A DNA stretch of 64,000 nucleotides from Brevundimonas sp. SH203 (GTDB taxonomy: Bacteria > Pseudomonadota > Alphaproteobacteria > Caulobacterales > Caulobacteraceae), in the NCBI RefSeq assembly GCF_002157625.1, contig NZ_BDMM01000001.1, positions 434,001 through 498,000 on the forward strand, written 5' to 3'. Below the pieces are notes generated by a model. The model worked only from the letters and a program-made list of their open reading frames with translations, was not told where the DNA came from and searched no databases. Of the stretch, positions 19,756-28,269 are shown one piece after another. The position numbers and the translations under genes were made by a program. Position 1 is the stretch's first letter. Each line of letters begins with the position of its first letter.

Positions 19756-21174
19756 GTGAGCACCACGGACAACGCCTTCGCGCCAGCCGAAGCGCCTGAT
19801 ACCGAAGACCATGCCGCCCTGGACGAGGACTATGTCCTCACCCCGGCCTTCGTCGAAAAAGTCGTGGACGCCGCCGACGACGGCGACGGCATGCGGCTGC
19901 GTTCGTTGCTGGAAGACCTGCACCCCGCCGACGTCGCCGATCTGATGGGCTTCCTGACGGCCGAGCATCGCGCGGTCGTGGTGCTGTGGCTGCCGCCGGA
20001 GCTGCTGGCCGAGACCCTGCCCGAGCTGGACGACGGCATCCGCGAGGAGGTGCTGGAGCGCGTGCCGCACGGCACCCTGGCCGAGGCGCTGCAGGAACTG
20101 GATTCCGACGACGCCGCCGCCGTCGTGGAGGATCTGGAGGACGACCAGCGCGAGCGCGTTCTGGCCGCCATGCCCGAGGTCGACCGGGCCGCCATCGAAA
20201 GCAGCCTGGGCTACGCCGAGGAATCGGCCGGCCGCCTGATGCAGCGCGAGGTGATGGCCGCGCCCCAGTTCTGGAGCGTGGGCGACACCATCGACCACAT
20301 CCGCAAACAGGGCGACGACCTGCCGGAACTGTTCTTCGACATCTATGTGGTCGATCCGGTCAACCGGCCGGTCGGCGGCGTGGCCATCAGCGCCCTGCTG
20401 CGCGCGCCCCGCAGCGCCGCCCTGACCGATCTGATGGAGCCGATCAATGAAATCGCCGTCGATCAGGACCAGGAAGAGGTCGCCTACATCTTCGAGAAAT
20501 ATCACCTGATCTCGGCGCCGGTCGTCGATGCGGGCGGGCGTCTGGTCGGCCAGATCACCGTCGATGACATCGTCAATATCATTCAGGAAGAGAACCGCGA
20601 GGACATCCTGCGTCTGGCCGGCGTCGCCGACGAGGACCGGGGTTCGTCCGTCCCCGAGATCGTGCGCGGCCGCGTGCCCTGGCTGGCCATCAACCTGGCG
20701 ACGGCCGCCGCGGGCGCCAGCGTCATCGGCCTGTTCGAAGCCACCATTCAGCAGATCGTGGCCCTCGCCGTCCTGATGCCCATCGTGTCAGCCATAGGCG
20801 GCAACGCCGGCACCCAGGCTCTGACCGTGACCGTGCGGGCGCTGGCGACGCGCGAGCTGAACTCGGCCAACGCCATGCGGACCTTCCTGCGCGAGCTGGT
20901 CGTCGGCCTGGCCAACGGCCTGATCCTGGCGCCCCTGATCGGCGTCGCGGCCGGTTTCTGGTTCCGCGACGAGGACTGGAAGATCGGCCTGGTCATCGGC
21001 GCGGCCATGATCCTGAACCTGCTGGTCGCGGCCTGCATCGGGGTGCTGACGCCCCTGACCCTGTCCAAGCTGAAGTTCGACCCCGCCGTGTCGTCCGCCG
21101 TCTTCGTGACCGCGACCACCGACTTCTTCGGCTTCCTGATCTTCCTTGGTCTGGCCACACTGGTCCTGCTTTAG
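19756..21174 (+). CDS. mgtE: Magnesium transporter MgtE
   Basis: The 472-residue protein has the MgtE architecture: an acidic N-terminal helical domain (LHPADVADLMGFL), two CBS domains (about 150-270) that sense magnesium, then five membrane helices with NAGTQALTVTVRALATREL and a C-terminal TDFFGFLIFLGLA. It is a gated Mg2+ channel of the inner membrane. GTG 19756 has AGGAAGG upstream. It follows tRNA-Leu and appears monocistronic. Confidence 0.95.
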   Translation: MSTTDNAFAPAEAPDTEDHAALDEDYVLTPAFVEKVVDAADDGDGMRLRSLLEDLHPADVADLMGFLTAEHRAVVVLWLPPELLAETLPELDDGIREEVLERVPHGTLAEALQELDSDDAAAVVEDLEDDQRERVLAAMPEVDRAAIESSLGYAEESAGRLMQREVMAAPQFWSVGDTIDHIRKQGDDLPELFFDIYVVDPVNRPVGGVAISALLRAPRSAALTDLMEPINEIAVDQDQEEVAYIFEKYHLISAPVVDAGGRLVGQITVDDIVNIIQEENREDILRLAGVADEDRGSSVPEIVRGRVPWLAINLATAAAGASVIGLFEATIQQIVALAVLMPIVSAIGGNAGTQALTVTVRALATRELNSANAMRTFLRELVVGLANGLILAPLIGVAAGFWFRDEDWKIGLVIGAAMILNLLVAACIGVLTPLTLSKLKFDPAVSSAVFVTATTDFFGFLIFLGLATLVLL

Positions 21175-21255
21175 ACCCCAGGCGACCCAGCGTCCGGCGC
21201 GGCCCTTGCTGGGGACGGCGCGAACGCCACCCGCCTGTCTTTAATTGGGTCATCT

Positions 21256-22386
21256 GTGTCCGACGTCCTAGCCAAACCGACCAGGGTCTCCCGCGAGGGG
21301 GTCCTTCTGATCAAAAGCTTCGAGGGTTTCCGCCCTCGGGCTGCGCTGCGCGGTGACGGCCGCTGGGTCATCGGCTACGGCCACACCCGATCCGCCCGGG
21401 ACGGCGCCACGGTGTCCGAGGCCGAGGCCGAACTGCTGATGCAGTACGACCTGCTGCCGGTGGTCAGGGCCGTGATCGATCATGTGCGGGTTCCCCTGAA
21501 CCAGCATCAGTTCGACGCCCTGGCCAGTTTCGCCTTCTCCATCGGGGCCGAGCGTTTCGCGGCCTCCGACGTGGTCGCCCAACTGAACGCAGGCTCGGCC
21601 CGACAGGCCGCCGCCACGATGAGCGCCTGGGCCGACGAGGCCGCCGCCGAAAAGCCCACCCGCCGCCGCTCGGCCGAGCACGCCCTGTTCAACGCCGCGC
21701 CGGGCGCCCCCGTGACCCTGGCCGACCTGCTGGCCGCGCCCCTGCCGTCTCCTTTCGAGACGACGCAGGAGGCTCTTCCCGCCGTCGACGGCGCCCTGGA
21801 CGAGGCCGTCGCCCCCTTCCCCGTCGCCAGCGAAGTCGCCGCGCCCTTGGCCGAGGCGACCTATGCCGCCAAGGCGGTCGGCCCCCTCGCCGATGTCGCG
21901 CCCCTGGCGAGCGCGGCGGTCGAGACCGGTCCCATCGTCGCCGCCAACGACGTGCATGATCCGCTGGTCGCAGAACCGACCGCGACCGCCCCGTCCGAGT
22001 TCGCGCCCGCCGAGGCCTCCAGCGTCGTCCTGACTGCGCCGGGTCTAGCCGCCGAGACCGTGGCGCCGGCCGCCGCCGATCCCGCCCTGACGGCCCTCGA
22101 CCCCGACTTCACCCCGCCCGACCAGGCGCTGGGCGTTCGCGACACCCTGGCCCGCGCCAAGGCCACGCGACGCGCGGGTCTGGGCGAACTGATCACCTTC
22201 TTCGCTATGGGCGCCCTGGGCATGGTGTCGCTGGGCGTGGCCGCCGCCGCCTTTCAGCGCGCCTCGGCGACGCGAAGCGGCGACACGGCGACGGTGGCCT
22301 GGGTTCTGGCCCTGATCGCGGTCGCCTGCATCGGCGTCTCGGCCTACAACCTGTATCGCCGCTGGGGCCGTCCCGACCGCGACTGA
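21256..22386 (+). CDS. GH24 lysozyme domain fused to C-terminal membrane helices
   Basis: Residues 10-150 form a phage-type GH24 lysozyme domain with catalytic Glu23 (IKSFEGFRP), GYGHT (40-44) and [17 protein letters not shown] roughly 150-residue Ala/Pro/Val-rich linker follows, then two hydrophobic segments near the C-terminus. There is no N-terminal signal, so export would depend on the C-terminal helices or an unusual route. The enzyme cleaves peptidoglycan glycan strands. There are no phage genes nearby, so it looks domesticated. Confidence 0.82.
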   Translation: MSDVLAKPTRVSREGVLLIKSFEGFRPRAALRGDGRWVIGYGHTRSARDGATVSEAEAELLMQYDLLPVVRAVIDHVRVPLNQHQFDALASFAFSIGAERFAASDVVAQLNAGSARQAAATMSAWADEAAAEKPTRRRSAEHALFNAAPGAPVTLADLLAAPLPSPFETTQEALPAVDGALDEAVAPFPVASEVAAPLAEATYAAKAVGPLADVAPLASAAVETGPIVAANDVHDPLVAEPTATAPSEFAPAEASSVVLTAPGLAAETVAPAAADPALTALDPDFTPPDQALGVRDTLARAKATRRAGLGELITFFAMGALGMVSLGVAAAAFQRASATRSGDTATVAWVLALIAVACIGVSAYNLYRRWGRPDRD

Positions 22387-22429
22387 CGGCGCTTGGCGAA
22401 GACCCGTGCGCGATGCTACCCCATGGCGC

Positions 22430-23599
22430 ATGAGCATTCCCTTCGCGCCCCAATCCATGGAATTCGGCCTTGGCGAGAACGCCGACGCCATTCGCGACAC
22501 GACCGCCCGCTGGGCCGCCGATCGCCTGGCCCCTCTGGCGGCCGAGATCGACGAGAAGAACGAGTTCAGGCGTGAGCTGTGGCCCGAGATGGGCGAGCTT
22601 GGCCTGCACGGAATCACTGTCGAGGAAGAGTTCGGCGGCCTGGGCCTGGGCTATCTGGAACACGTCGTGGCGATGGAGGAAGTCTCCAGAGCCTCCGCCT
22701 CCATCGGCCTCAGCTACGGCGCCCACTCCAACCTGTGCGTCAATCAGATCCGCCGCTGGGGCACGCCCGAGCAGAAGCAGAAATATCTGCCGAAACTGAT
22801 CAGCGGCGAACACGTCGGTTCGCTGGCCATGTCAGAGGCCGGCTCGGGCTCGGACGTCATGTCGATGCGCACCCGCGCCGACAGGAAGGGCGACCGTTAC
22901 GTCCTGAACGGAACCAAATTCTGGATCACCAACGCCCCCCACGCCGACACCTTGGTCGTCTATGCCAAGACCGATCCTGACGCCGGATCAAAGGGTTGCA
23001 CCGCCTTCCTGATCGAAAAGGGCATGAAGGGATTCAGCGTCTCGAAGAAGCTGGACAAGATGGGGATGCGCGGTTCCGACACCGCCGAACTGGTGTTCGA
23101 GGACTGCGAAGTGCCGGAAGAAAACATCATGGGTCCGCTGGGCGGCGGGGCCGGCGTGCTGATGAGCGGCCTCGACTATGAGCGCGCGGTCCTGTCCGCC
23201 GGTCCCCTGGGCATCATGCAGGCCGCGCTGGACGTGGTTCTGCCCTACGTCCGCGACCGCAAGCAGTTCGGCAAGCCGATCGGCAGCTTCCAGCTGATGC
23301 AGGGCAAGGTGGCCGACATGTATGTCGCCCTGAACAGCGCCCGCGCCTATGTCTATTCGGTCGCACGCGCCTGCGACGCGGGCCTGACCACCCGCTACGA
23401 CGCCGCCGGCGCCATCCTGCTGGCGTCCGAGAATGCGGTGAAGGTCACGCTGGAGGCCGTCCAGGCCCTGGGCGGCGCCGGCTACACCAGGGAATGGCCG
23501 GTCGAGCGTCTGGTCCGCGACGCCAAACTCTACGACATCGGCGCCGGCACCAATGAAATCCGCCGCTTCCTGATCGGCCGGGAACTGCTGGGCGGCTGA
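22430..23599 (+). CDS. Isovaleryl-CoA dehydrogenase
   Basis: This 389-residue acyl-CoA dehydrogenase has [29 protein letters not shown] and a C-terminal [16 protein letters not shown]. The catalytic glutamate is Glu251 in [10 protein letters not shown], the placement that separates isovaleryl-CoA dehydrogenases from most relatives. It oxidises isovaleryl-CoA in leucine breakdown and passes electrons to ETF. No other leucine-pathway gene follows. The ATG at 22430 is preferred to one eight codons upstream. Confidence 0.9.
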   Translation: MSIPFAPQSMEFGLGENADAIRDTTARWAADRLAPLAAEIDEKNEFRRELWPEMGELGLHGITVEEEFGGLGLGYLEHVVAMEEVSRASASIGLSYGAHSNLCVNQIRRWGTPEQKQKYLPKLISGEHVGSLAMSEAGSGSDVMSMRTRADRKGDRYVLNGTKFWITNAPHADTLVVYAKTDPDAGSKGCTAFLIEKGMKGFSVSKKLDKMGMRGSDTAELVFEDCEVPEENIMGPLGGGAGVLMSGLDYERAVLSAGPLGIMQAALDVVLPYVRDRKQFGKPIGSFQLMQGKVADMYVALNSARAYVYSVARACDAGLTTRYDAAGAILLASENAVKVTLEAVQALGGAGYTREWPVERLVRDAKLYDIGAGTNEIRRFLIGRELLGG

Positions 23600-23628
23600 C
23601 GGCTTGTCTCCGTCAGAGGAGACATCCG

Positions 23629-23817
23629 ATGCCCGCCAAATCCGCCGCCCAGCAAAAGGCCGCCGGCGCCGCCCTGTCGGCCAAGCGCGGCGACACGCCC
23701 AAATCCAAGCTGAAGGGCGCGTCCCGGTCCATGGTCGAGAGCATGACCGAAGACCAGCTGGAAGACCTGGCGCATACCCGACGCAAGGGAAAGCCGGATC
23801 ACGTTGCGGAAAAATAG
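23629..23817 (+). CDS. DUF3008 family small protein
   Basis: This 62-residue basic protein matches DUF3008 along its whole length (MPAKSAAQQKAAGAALSAKR, SMVESMTEDQLEDLAHTRRK, GKPDHV). The family is widespread and uncharacterised; its high Lys/Ala content suggests nucleic-acid or ribosome contact, but that is a guess. GAGGAGA precedes the ATG. Confidence 0.88.
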   Translation: MPAKSAAQQKAAGAALSAKRGDTPKSKLKGASRSMVESMTEDQLEDLAHTRRKGKPDHVAEK

Positions 23818-23884
23818 TCGCATTTCGTGATTATTCGACCATCGCCCCCTGCTGTAGGTGGCGTGAAAACCGTTGCGCGCCTAG

Positions 23885-24556
23885 ATGGCTCGAACCTTCA
23901 GCCGAGCGCCGTTGTTGATGCCCGTCCCACCGCCTGAAAACGACGACCTGCGGCGGTTTTCCGACGTTCTGGAGGAGATCGGCGAAAGCCCCGATCCGAA
24001 GCTGAGGCTTGAGGAGCTGGTCTCCGCCTTCGGCGAGCGCGGCTTCGGAGCCATGATTCTGATTCTGTCGATGCTGGCCCTGCTGCCCTGGCCGCCGGGC
24101 GGCAAGGCGGTGTTCGCCGTGCCGATCATACTGATGTCGCTGGAGTTGGCCTTTCAGCGCGACGCGATCTGGCTGCCCCGTTGGGCGCTGAACGCCTCGA
24201 TCAGCCGCCCGGCCTATCGCGCCGGGGTGTCGCGGATCATGAAGGCGGTGCGCTATGTCGAAAACCTGACCCGGCCGCGCCTGCCCTTCCTGACGGGCGA
24301 GATCGCCGACACGGTGACGGGTCTGGTCTGCGTGCTTCTGGCCATGATCATGGCCCTGCCCATCCCGTTCGGGGACGCCCTGCCCGGCATCGCCCTGGTC
24401 TTCTTCGCCCTGGGCATGATGCAGCGCGACGGCATCGCCATCCTGATCGGCGCGGTCTTCACCGGGGCCTGCGGCTTCTACCTGTTCCTGATCTGGCGCA
24501 CGGTGATCGAGGTCGCCCACCATGCGGCGAGCTGGATGGCCCAGATCTTCCACTGA
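23885..24556 (+). CDS. ExoD-family membrane protein
   Basis: This 223-residue protein matches the exopolysaccharide synthesis ExoD family: LRLEELVSAFGERGFGAMIL, MLALLPWPPGGKAVFAVP, and several hydrophobic helices (about 57-95 and 148-205) with PFGDALPGIALVFFALGM. ExoD in rhizobia affects exopolysaccharide and alkali tolerance; the biochemical role is unclear. It ends 28 nt before a hairpin that serves the opposing small transcript. Confidence 0.85.
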   Translation: MARTFSRAPLLMPVPPPENDDLRRFSDVLEEIGESPDPKLRLEELVSAFGERGFGAMILILSMLALLPWPPGGKAVFAVPIILMSLELAFQRDAIWLPRWALNASISRPAYRAGVSRIMKAVRYVENLTRPRLPFLTGEIADTVTGLVCVLLAMIMALPIPFGDALPGIALVFFALGMMQRDGIAILIGAVFTGACGFYLFLIWRTVIEVAHHAASWMAQIFH

Positions 24557-24580
24557 TCGGCGCGCGGAGTCGCGGACAAG

Positions 24581-24613
24581 CAAAAGGGCCGCCGGATCGC
24601 TCCGACGGCCCTT
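24581..24613 (-). terminator. Terminator of the mini-ORF transcript
   Basis: On the minus strand a 13-bp stem with one mismatch (AAGGGCCGTCGGA pairing with TCCGGCGGCCCTT) is followed by TTTTG. It lies about 48 nt beyond the mini-ORF stop codon and opposes the end of the ExoD gene. Confidence 0.8.
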
Positions 24614-24617
24614 CATT

Positions 24618-24639
24618 GCCTGATCGCTGACGATCAGGC
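24618..24639 (-). ncRNA. Perfect stem-loop in the 3' part of the mini-ORF transcript
   Basis: GCCTGATCG and CGATCAGGC form a 9-bp perfect stem with a four-base loop between the mini-ORF stop codon and the terminator. With a GTCTGA/TCAGAC pair spanning the stop codon, it makes the transcript highly structured. It could be a small regulatory RNA that also encodes a peptide. Confidence 0.5.
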
Positions 24640-24660
24640 CGCAAAACCAGTCTGAAAGGA

Positions 24661-24726
24661 TCAGACCAGGGCCTTACCGAGGCCCAGGCTCGCGGCCGTC
24701 GCTCGCGATTGATGACAATGAGACAC
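24661..24726 (-). CDS. 21-residue peptide behind a perfect extended Shine-Dalgarno
   Basis: A GTG-started 22-codon frame (peptide starts MSHCHQSRAT and ends LGLGKALV) follows, at seven bases from the core, the ideal ribosome site at 24728-24742. It has its own terminator 48 nt after the stop and no gene on its strand downstream. I do not recognise the peptide. Amino-acid composition gives no obvious attenuator codon run, although two His codons lie at positions 3 and 5. It could be a leader, a functional small protein, or a ribosome-engaging RNA. Confidence 0.6.
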   Translation of the reverse strand: MSHCHQSRATAASLGLGKALV

Positions 24727-24727
24727 T

Positions 24728-24742
24728 GGATCACCTCCTTTC
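24728..24742 (-). promoter_or_regulatory. 15-nt perfect complement to the 16S rRNA 3' end
   Basis: The minus strand reads GAAAGGAGGTGATCC, which is complementary over 15 bases to the conserved 3' end of 16S rRNA (GGATCACCTCCTTTC). The same RNA contains TCCTTTC just after the stop codon (complement of 24654-24660), able to pair with GAAAGGA and hide the site. Confidence 0.85.
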
Positions 24743-24824
24743 GACTGTTGAACAGGGAGGTCGAAGGTAAGCGGGGTCAATGCCTTGCGCCAATAGGCTT
24801 CGCGCTTTCGTGAAGTCGTCGGCG

Positions 24825-25187
24825 TCAGGCCGCCTGCGCGGCGCCCGACAGGCCCTGCATCATCATCCGGTTGATGTCGATCAGGTCCTGGAACGTCTCT
24901 TCGCCCCGCATCACCGCCGAGGAGTGACGATTGACGAACAGGCTCAGCGAGATGATCTGCGCCCGCAACGGATTGGCCAGCGCATTGGCCGGATCGCTGC
25001 AGTCGCCGGCCAGCGCCGACCACAGGCGCCGGTTCCAATCCAGCGCGTCGATACGGCCGCCGATGTCGGAAACATCCAGCGTCGAGGCATGAACCAGCGC
25101 GCGCGTGACCTGGCCGAACAGGCGGTATTCCAGATCGCGCGGGCTCTCAGCCCTCGCCGTCGCCGCTTTGTAGGCCTGAAGCGACAT
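24825..25187 (-). CDS. flaF: Flagellin biosynthesis regulator FlaF
   Basis: This 120-residue protein matches Fla[42 protein letters not shown], and [19 protein letters not shown]. In Caulobacter FlaF promotes flagellin synthesis and secretion and acts against FlbT. It overlaps the 3' end of flbT by 41 bases, a close coupling. The flagellin genes themselves are outside the window. Confidence 0.93.
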   Translation of the reverse strand: MSLQAYKAATARAESPRDLEYRLFGQVTRALVHASTLDVSDIGGRIDALDWNRRLWSALAGDCSDPANALANPLRAQIISLSLFVNRHSSAVMRGEETFQDLIDINRMMMQGLSGAAQAA

Positions 25188-25569
25188 TCAGCACTCTCTC
25201 TTCGTATTCGACAATCTTACGCGCCGACATCAGGGCCTTGTAATATTCGCGCGCCAGCACGTGGCGCGAGGCGGCGACGCATTCCGCCAGTATGTCGGGG
25301 TTCTGCGTCGCGCCCATGAATTCGGTGATCCGCAGCGCCAGCTCGTCATAGAATTTGGCCGCCGCGCTCTCGTCCAGATACATCATCATGATGGGGAAAT
25401 AGATGCGGCGTCCGGGCGTGGTGACGTCCTCGGCCTGCATGATGTCCTTTTCCCGCAGGACGCTGGCGCGGTTCTGCAGGATCAGCACGCCCCGACGATC
25501 GCCGTTCTGGACCACGGCGCCGTTCAGGACGAATTTCTCGCCGGGTTTCAGCGACAGCTTCAGGGCCAT
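25147..25569 (-). CDS. flbT: Flagellin mRNA repressor FlbT
   Basis: This 140-residue protein matches Flb[54 protein letters not shown]. In Caulobacter FlbT binds the 5' leader of flagellin mRNA and represses its translation until the hook is complete. The frame is open to 25725, but [13 protein letters not shown] is the conserved N-terminus. It is transcribed with flaF. Confidence 0.94.
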   Translation of the reverse strand: MALKLSLKPGEKFVLNGAVVQNGDRRGVLILQNRASVLREKDIMQAEDVTTPGRRIYFPIMMMYLDESAAAKFYDELALRITEFMGATQNPDILAECVAASRHVLAREYYKALMSARKIVEYEERVLNVASGLQSGDGEG

Positions 25570-25714
25570 TGAGGACCGAACTCCAGGCAGCGTCCCCACG
25601 GACAGGCTCGATGCGCGCATCATAGCCCGGAACCAGTTAACCATCCCTTGTCCGCCGCCCGTCTGGGAACAGGTTTCGCCGACGCCGCGTTTGCCTGTGA
25701 CACAGGAGGCGACC

Positions 25715-26155
25715 ATGCCGGACAACGACTATCAGGACGACCAGGAGCAGTCGGAAACCTTCGACGAAACCCATCTGGACGACGAGGGCGACGGCGACTT
25801 CCTGCTGGACGAGGCGGATCAGGTTCTGGACGTCACCCAGGCCGAGGGCGACGCCGACGAGGACGATTTCGATCCCCACGCCGAGATCGATCTGGACGAT
25901 CAGCTCGCCTTGGATGGCATCGAACGCGAGGCCGACGCCCTTCTCGGCCTCGACGGCGAAAACCGCAGCCAGTTGGACGCCGACGGCGAGCCGACCTCCG
26001 CTCCCGACGAGATCGAACTGGTCTATTCCGGCCTGATGGAAAACGAGCGCGGCGCCCAGGCCAGCGCCGCCCATTGGGAAGCCAAACGCCTGTCCGACGA
26101 CGACATTTCCGACCTGGGTTACGGCCCGGACGGCGATCAGGACAGCCCCGCCTAG
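25715..26155 (+). CDS. Highly acidic hypothetical protein
   Basis: The 146-residue product is dominated by Asp and Glu (for example DETHLDDEGDGDFLLDEADQ) with a C-terminal IELVYSGLMENERGAQ segment. It has no signal or membrane helix and is probably largely disordered. CAGGAGG lies seven bases before the ATG. The family is unknown to me. It seems to be cotranscribed with the next small gene. Confidence 0.7.
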   Translation: MPDNDYQDDQEQSETFDETHLDDEGDGDFLLDEADQVLDVTQAEGDADEDDFDPHAEIDLDDQLALDGIEREADALLGLDGENRSQLDADGEPTSAPDEIELVYSGLMENERGAQASAAHWEAKRLSDDDISDLGYGPDGDQDSPA

Positions 26156-26173
26156 CTGAAAGAGGATCACGCC

Positions 26174-26368
26174 ATGGATCACGAAAAAGCCCGCAACGAC
26201 GCCCTGACCGACGCCCCCCACGCCAGGCGCTCGGATGCCGAGGTCGAAAAACCCGACCAGCTGGACAAGATCGACAAGTCCGAGAGCCGTCAGGAAGCCT
26301 TGGTGGACGAAGGTCTGGAGGAAACCTTTCCGGCCAGCGATCCCGTCTCGGCCAAACGCATCACCTGA
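26174..26368 (+). CDS. Small conserved protein with ETFPASDPVS motif
   Basis: The 64-residue polar protein ends in LEETFPASDPVSAKRIT. Short proteins ending in a similar E/D-TFPASDPP motif are widespread in proteobacteria and have no assigned role. AGAGGA precedes the ATG. It is 18 bases after the acidic gene and is followed by a terminator-like hairpin that directly abuts the MoxR gene. Confidence 0.75.
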   Translation: MDHEKARNDALTDAPHARRSDAEVEKPDQLDKIDKSESRQEALVDEGLEETFPASDPVSAKRIT

Positions 26369-26396
26369 TCGCTGTTCACGACCATTGCGATACGCT

Positions 26397-26428
26397 ACCC
26401 ACTTCGTGGAAACACGGAGTGGGTTTTT
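26397..26428 (+). terminator. Terminator-like hairpin abutting the MoxR start codon
   Basis: A 12-bp stem (ACCCACTTCGTG with CACGGAGTGGGT, one G-U) closed by a GAAA tetraloop is followed by TTTTT, and the MoxR ATG begins two bases later at 26430. The only Shine-Dalgarno candidate, GGAG, lies in the right arm. It could end the upstream operon, control moxR translation, or both. Confidence 0.7.
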
Positions 26429-26429
26429 C

Positions 26430-27290
26430 ATGAGCCGTTTCGAAGGCACCGACCGCTATATCGCCACCGACGACCTGAAGGTGGCCGTCAACGCCGCCGT
26501 GGCGCTGGAGCGGCCCCTGCTGATCAAGGGCGAACCCGGCACCGGCAAGACCGTCCTGGCCTATGAGATCGCCAAGGCCTTCGACGCCCCCCTGATCACG
26601 TGGCACGTCAAATCCACGACCAAGGCTCACAACGGCCTGTATGAATACGACGCGGTTAGCCGCCTGCGCGACAGCCAGCTGGGCGAGCAACGGGTCCACG
26701 ACGTCCGCAACTATCTGAAGAAGGGCAAGCTGTGGGAGGCCTTCACCGCCCCCGCGCGCCCCGTCCTGCTGATCGACGAGATCGACAAGGCCGACATCGA
26801 GTTCCCGAACGACCTGCTTCAGGAACTGGACCGGATGGAGTTCTACGTCCAGGAAACCGACGAGACGATCCGCGCCGAGGTGCGCCCCATCGTCATCATC
26901 ACGTCCAACAACGAAAAGGAGCTGCCCGACGCCTTCCTGCGCCGCTGCTTCTTCCACTTCATCCGCTTCCCCGACGCCGACACCCTGTCGGCCATCGTCG
27001 ATGTCCATTTCCCCGGCATCAAGCCGCGCCTGGTGTCCGAGGCGCTGAAGACCTTCTACGAAATCCGCGACACGCCGGGCCTGAAGAAGAAGCCTTCCAC
27101 CTCCGAACTGCTGGACTGGCTGAAACTGCTGCTGGTCGAGGACATCGACGCCGAGACCCTGCGCGAGAAGACGCCCAACCGCCTGATCCCGCCCCTGCAC
27201 GGCGCCCTTCTGAAGAACGAGCAGGACGTGCATCTGTTCGAGCGGCTGGCCTTCCTGAACCGCCGAGAAGGCGCGCGTCCCGGCGGCTGA
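26430..27290 (+). CDS. MoxR-type AAA+ ATPase
   Basis: The 286-residue ATPase has Walker A GEPGTGKT (34-41), Walker B LLIDEID (113-119) and sensor ITSNNEKELPDAFLRRC. It belongs to the MoxR/CoxD group, which usually works with a von Willebrand A domain partner to mature metal enzymes or complexes. No VWA gene follows here; a lipoprotein gene does. The ATG at 26430 is the conserved N-terminus. Confidence 0.88.
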   Translation: MSRFEGTDRYIATDDLKVAVNAAVALERPLLIKGEPGTGKTVLAYEIAKAFDAPLITWHVKSTTKAHNGLYEYDAVSRLRDSQLGEQRVHDVRNYLKKGKLWEAFTAPARPVLLIDEIDKADIEFPNDLLQELDRMEFYVQETDETIRAEVRPIVIITSNNEKELPDAFLRRCFFHFIRFPDADTLSAIVDVHFPGIKPRLVSEALKTFYEIRDTPGLKKKPSTSELLDWLKLLLVEDIDAETLREKTPNRLIPPLHGALLKNEQDVHLFERLAFLNRREGARPGG

Positions 27291-27363
27291 GCCCCGCCTT
27301 ACCGCGATTTCACTGGAACGCCCGACCACGGCGCGCAGAATAGGGGCCAAGAGAGGTTCGACC

Positions 27364-28167
27364 ATGCGTCACGTCCTGATTTGCCTTGCCCTCGCGACCA
27401 GCCTGTCCGCCTGCGACGGCGAGAATTCGGTGCGGATCACCACCACCCAGTCCAGCGACGATCAGGGCGCCGGCGTTCTGAAGGTGGTCGACACCCTGCA
27501 ATGCCCCGACAGTCTGGGCGTACTGACCCGCAAGGGTCTGGCGGCGGCCGGCGGCGCCAACTGCGTCTATGGCGGGCCCAAGGGATCGGACGTCGTCCTG
27601 CATCTGGTTCGCCTGGACGGCCGCCCGGTCGACGATGTCCTGCGCGATTTCGAAGACCGCGTCAGCGCCGAACTGCCCACGACCTCCGCCCGACTGGCCC
27701 CCTCGCCCGTCGCCCAGGCCGCGCCGACGGCCGCCGCGAACGGCGAAGAGACCGCCTCGGTCCAGGCGCCGGGCGTCAACATCCAGACCCGGGGCGACGA
27801 CGCCTCGGTGCGCCTGCCCGGCCTGCGGATCGAGACCCAGGGCGACAACGCCAGCGTCCGCATCGGCGGCATCAACATCCAGTCCAAGGACGGCCAGAAC
27901 ACCCGCACCGAAACCTCGACCGTCAGCGTGGATTCCAACGACAAGTCCACCCGCGTCCGCACCCGCGCGCCCGGCGCGGCGACGCGGATGACCTATATCC
28001 TGTCCGACGACCTGCCCGCCGACGCCGGCTGGCGGCGCGTCGGCTTCGAGGCGCGCGGCCCCTCCGGCGGCCCCATCGTCATCGCCGTGGTCCGGTCCAA
28101 GGACCGGGGGGACGGCGCGGTCTTCGAGGACGCCCGCGAACTGGTGACGGTGAACGTCGGCCGCTGA
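27364..28167 (+). CDS. Hypothetical lipoprotein with internal repeats
   Basis: This 267-residue protein has a lipoprotein signal (ATSLSACDG, lipid Cys17). Residues about 135-180 contain three similar units (VQAPGVNIQTRGDDASV, RLPGLRIETQGDNASV, RIGGINIQSKDGQ), which suggest stacked short strands. The C-terminal third may be a separate domain (ILSDDLPADAGWRRVGFEA). I know no family name. It should sit in the envelope. It lies 73 bases after the MoxR gene. Confidence 0.65.
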   Translation: MRHVLICLALATSLSACDGENSVRITTTQSSDDQGAGVLKVVDTLQCPDSLGVLTRKGLAAAGGANCVYGGPKGSDVVLHLVRLDGRPVDDVLRDFEDRVSAELPTTSARLAPSPVAQAAPTAAANGEETASVQAPGVNIQTRGDDASVRLPGLRIETQGDNASVRIGGINIQSKDGQNTRTETSTVSVDSNDKSTRVRTRAPGAATRMTYILSDDLPADAGWRRVGFEARGPSGGPIVIAVVRSKDRGDGAVFEDARELVTVNVGR

Positions 28168-28269
28168 CGCGGTTTCACGCGCCATAGTCGCTCCGATCGA
28201 CGCGCCACGCTTGATCCCGGCGCATCTTTGCGCCACCTGACCGTCCCGTAAGCGATCAGGACACGTCCC

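Noticed and set aside
24728..24742. A fragment of 16S rRNA 3' end
   Set aside because: The match is only 15 bases with no helix 45 sequence beside it; it makes sense as a Shine-Dalgarno on the other strand.
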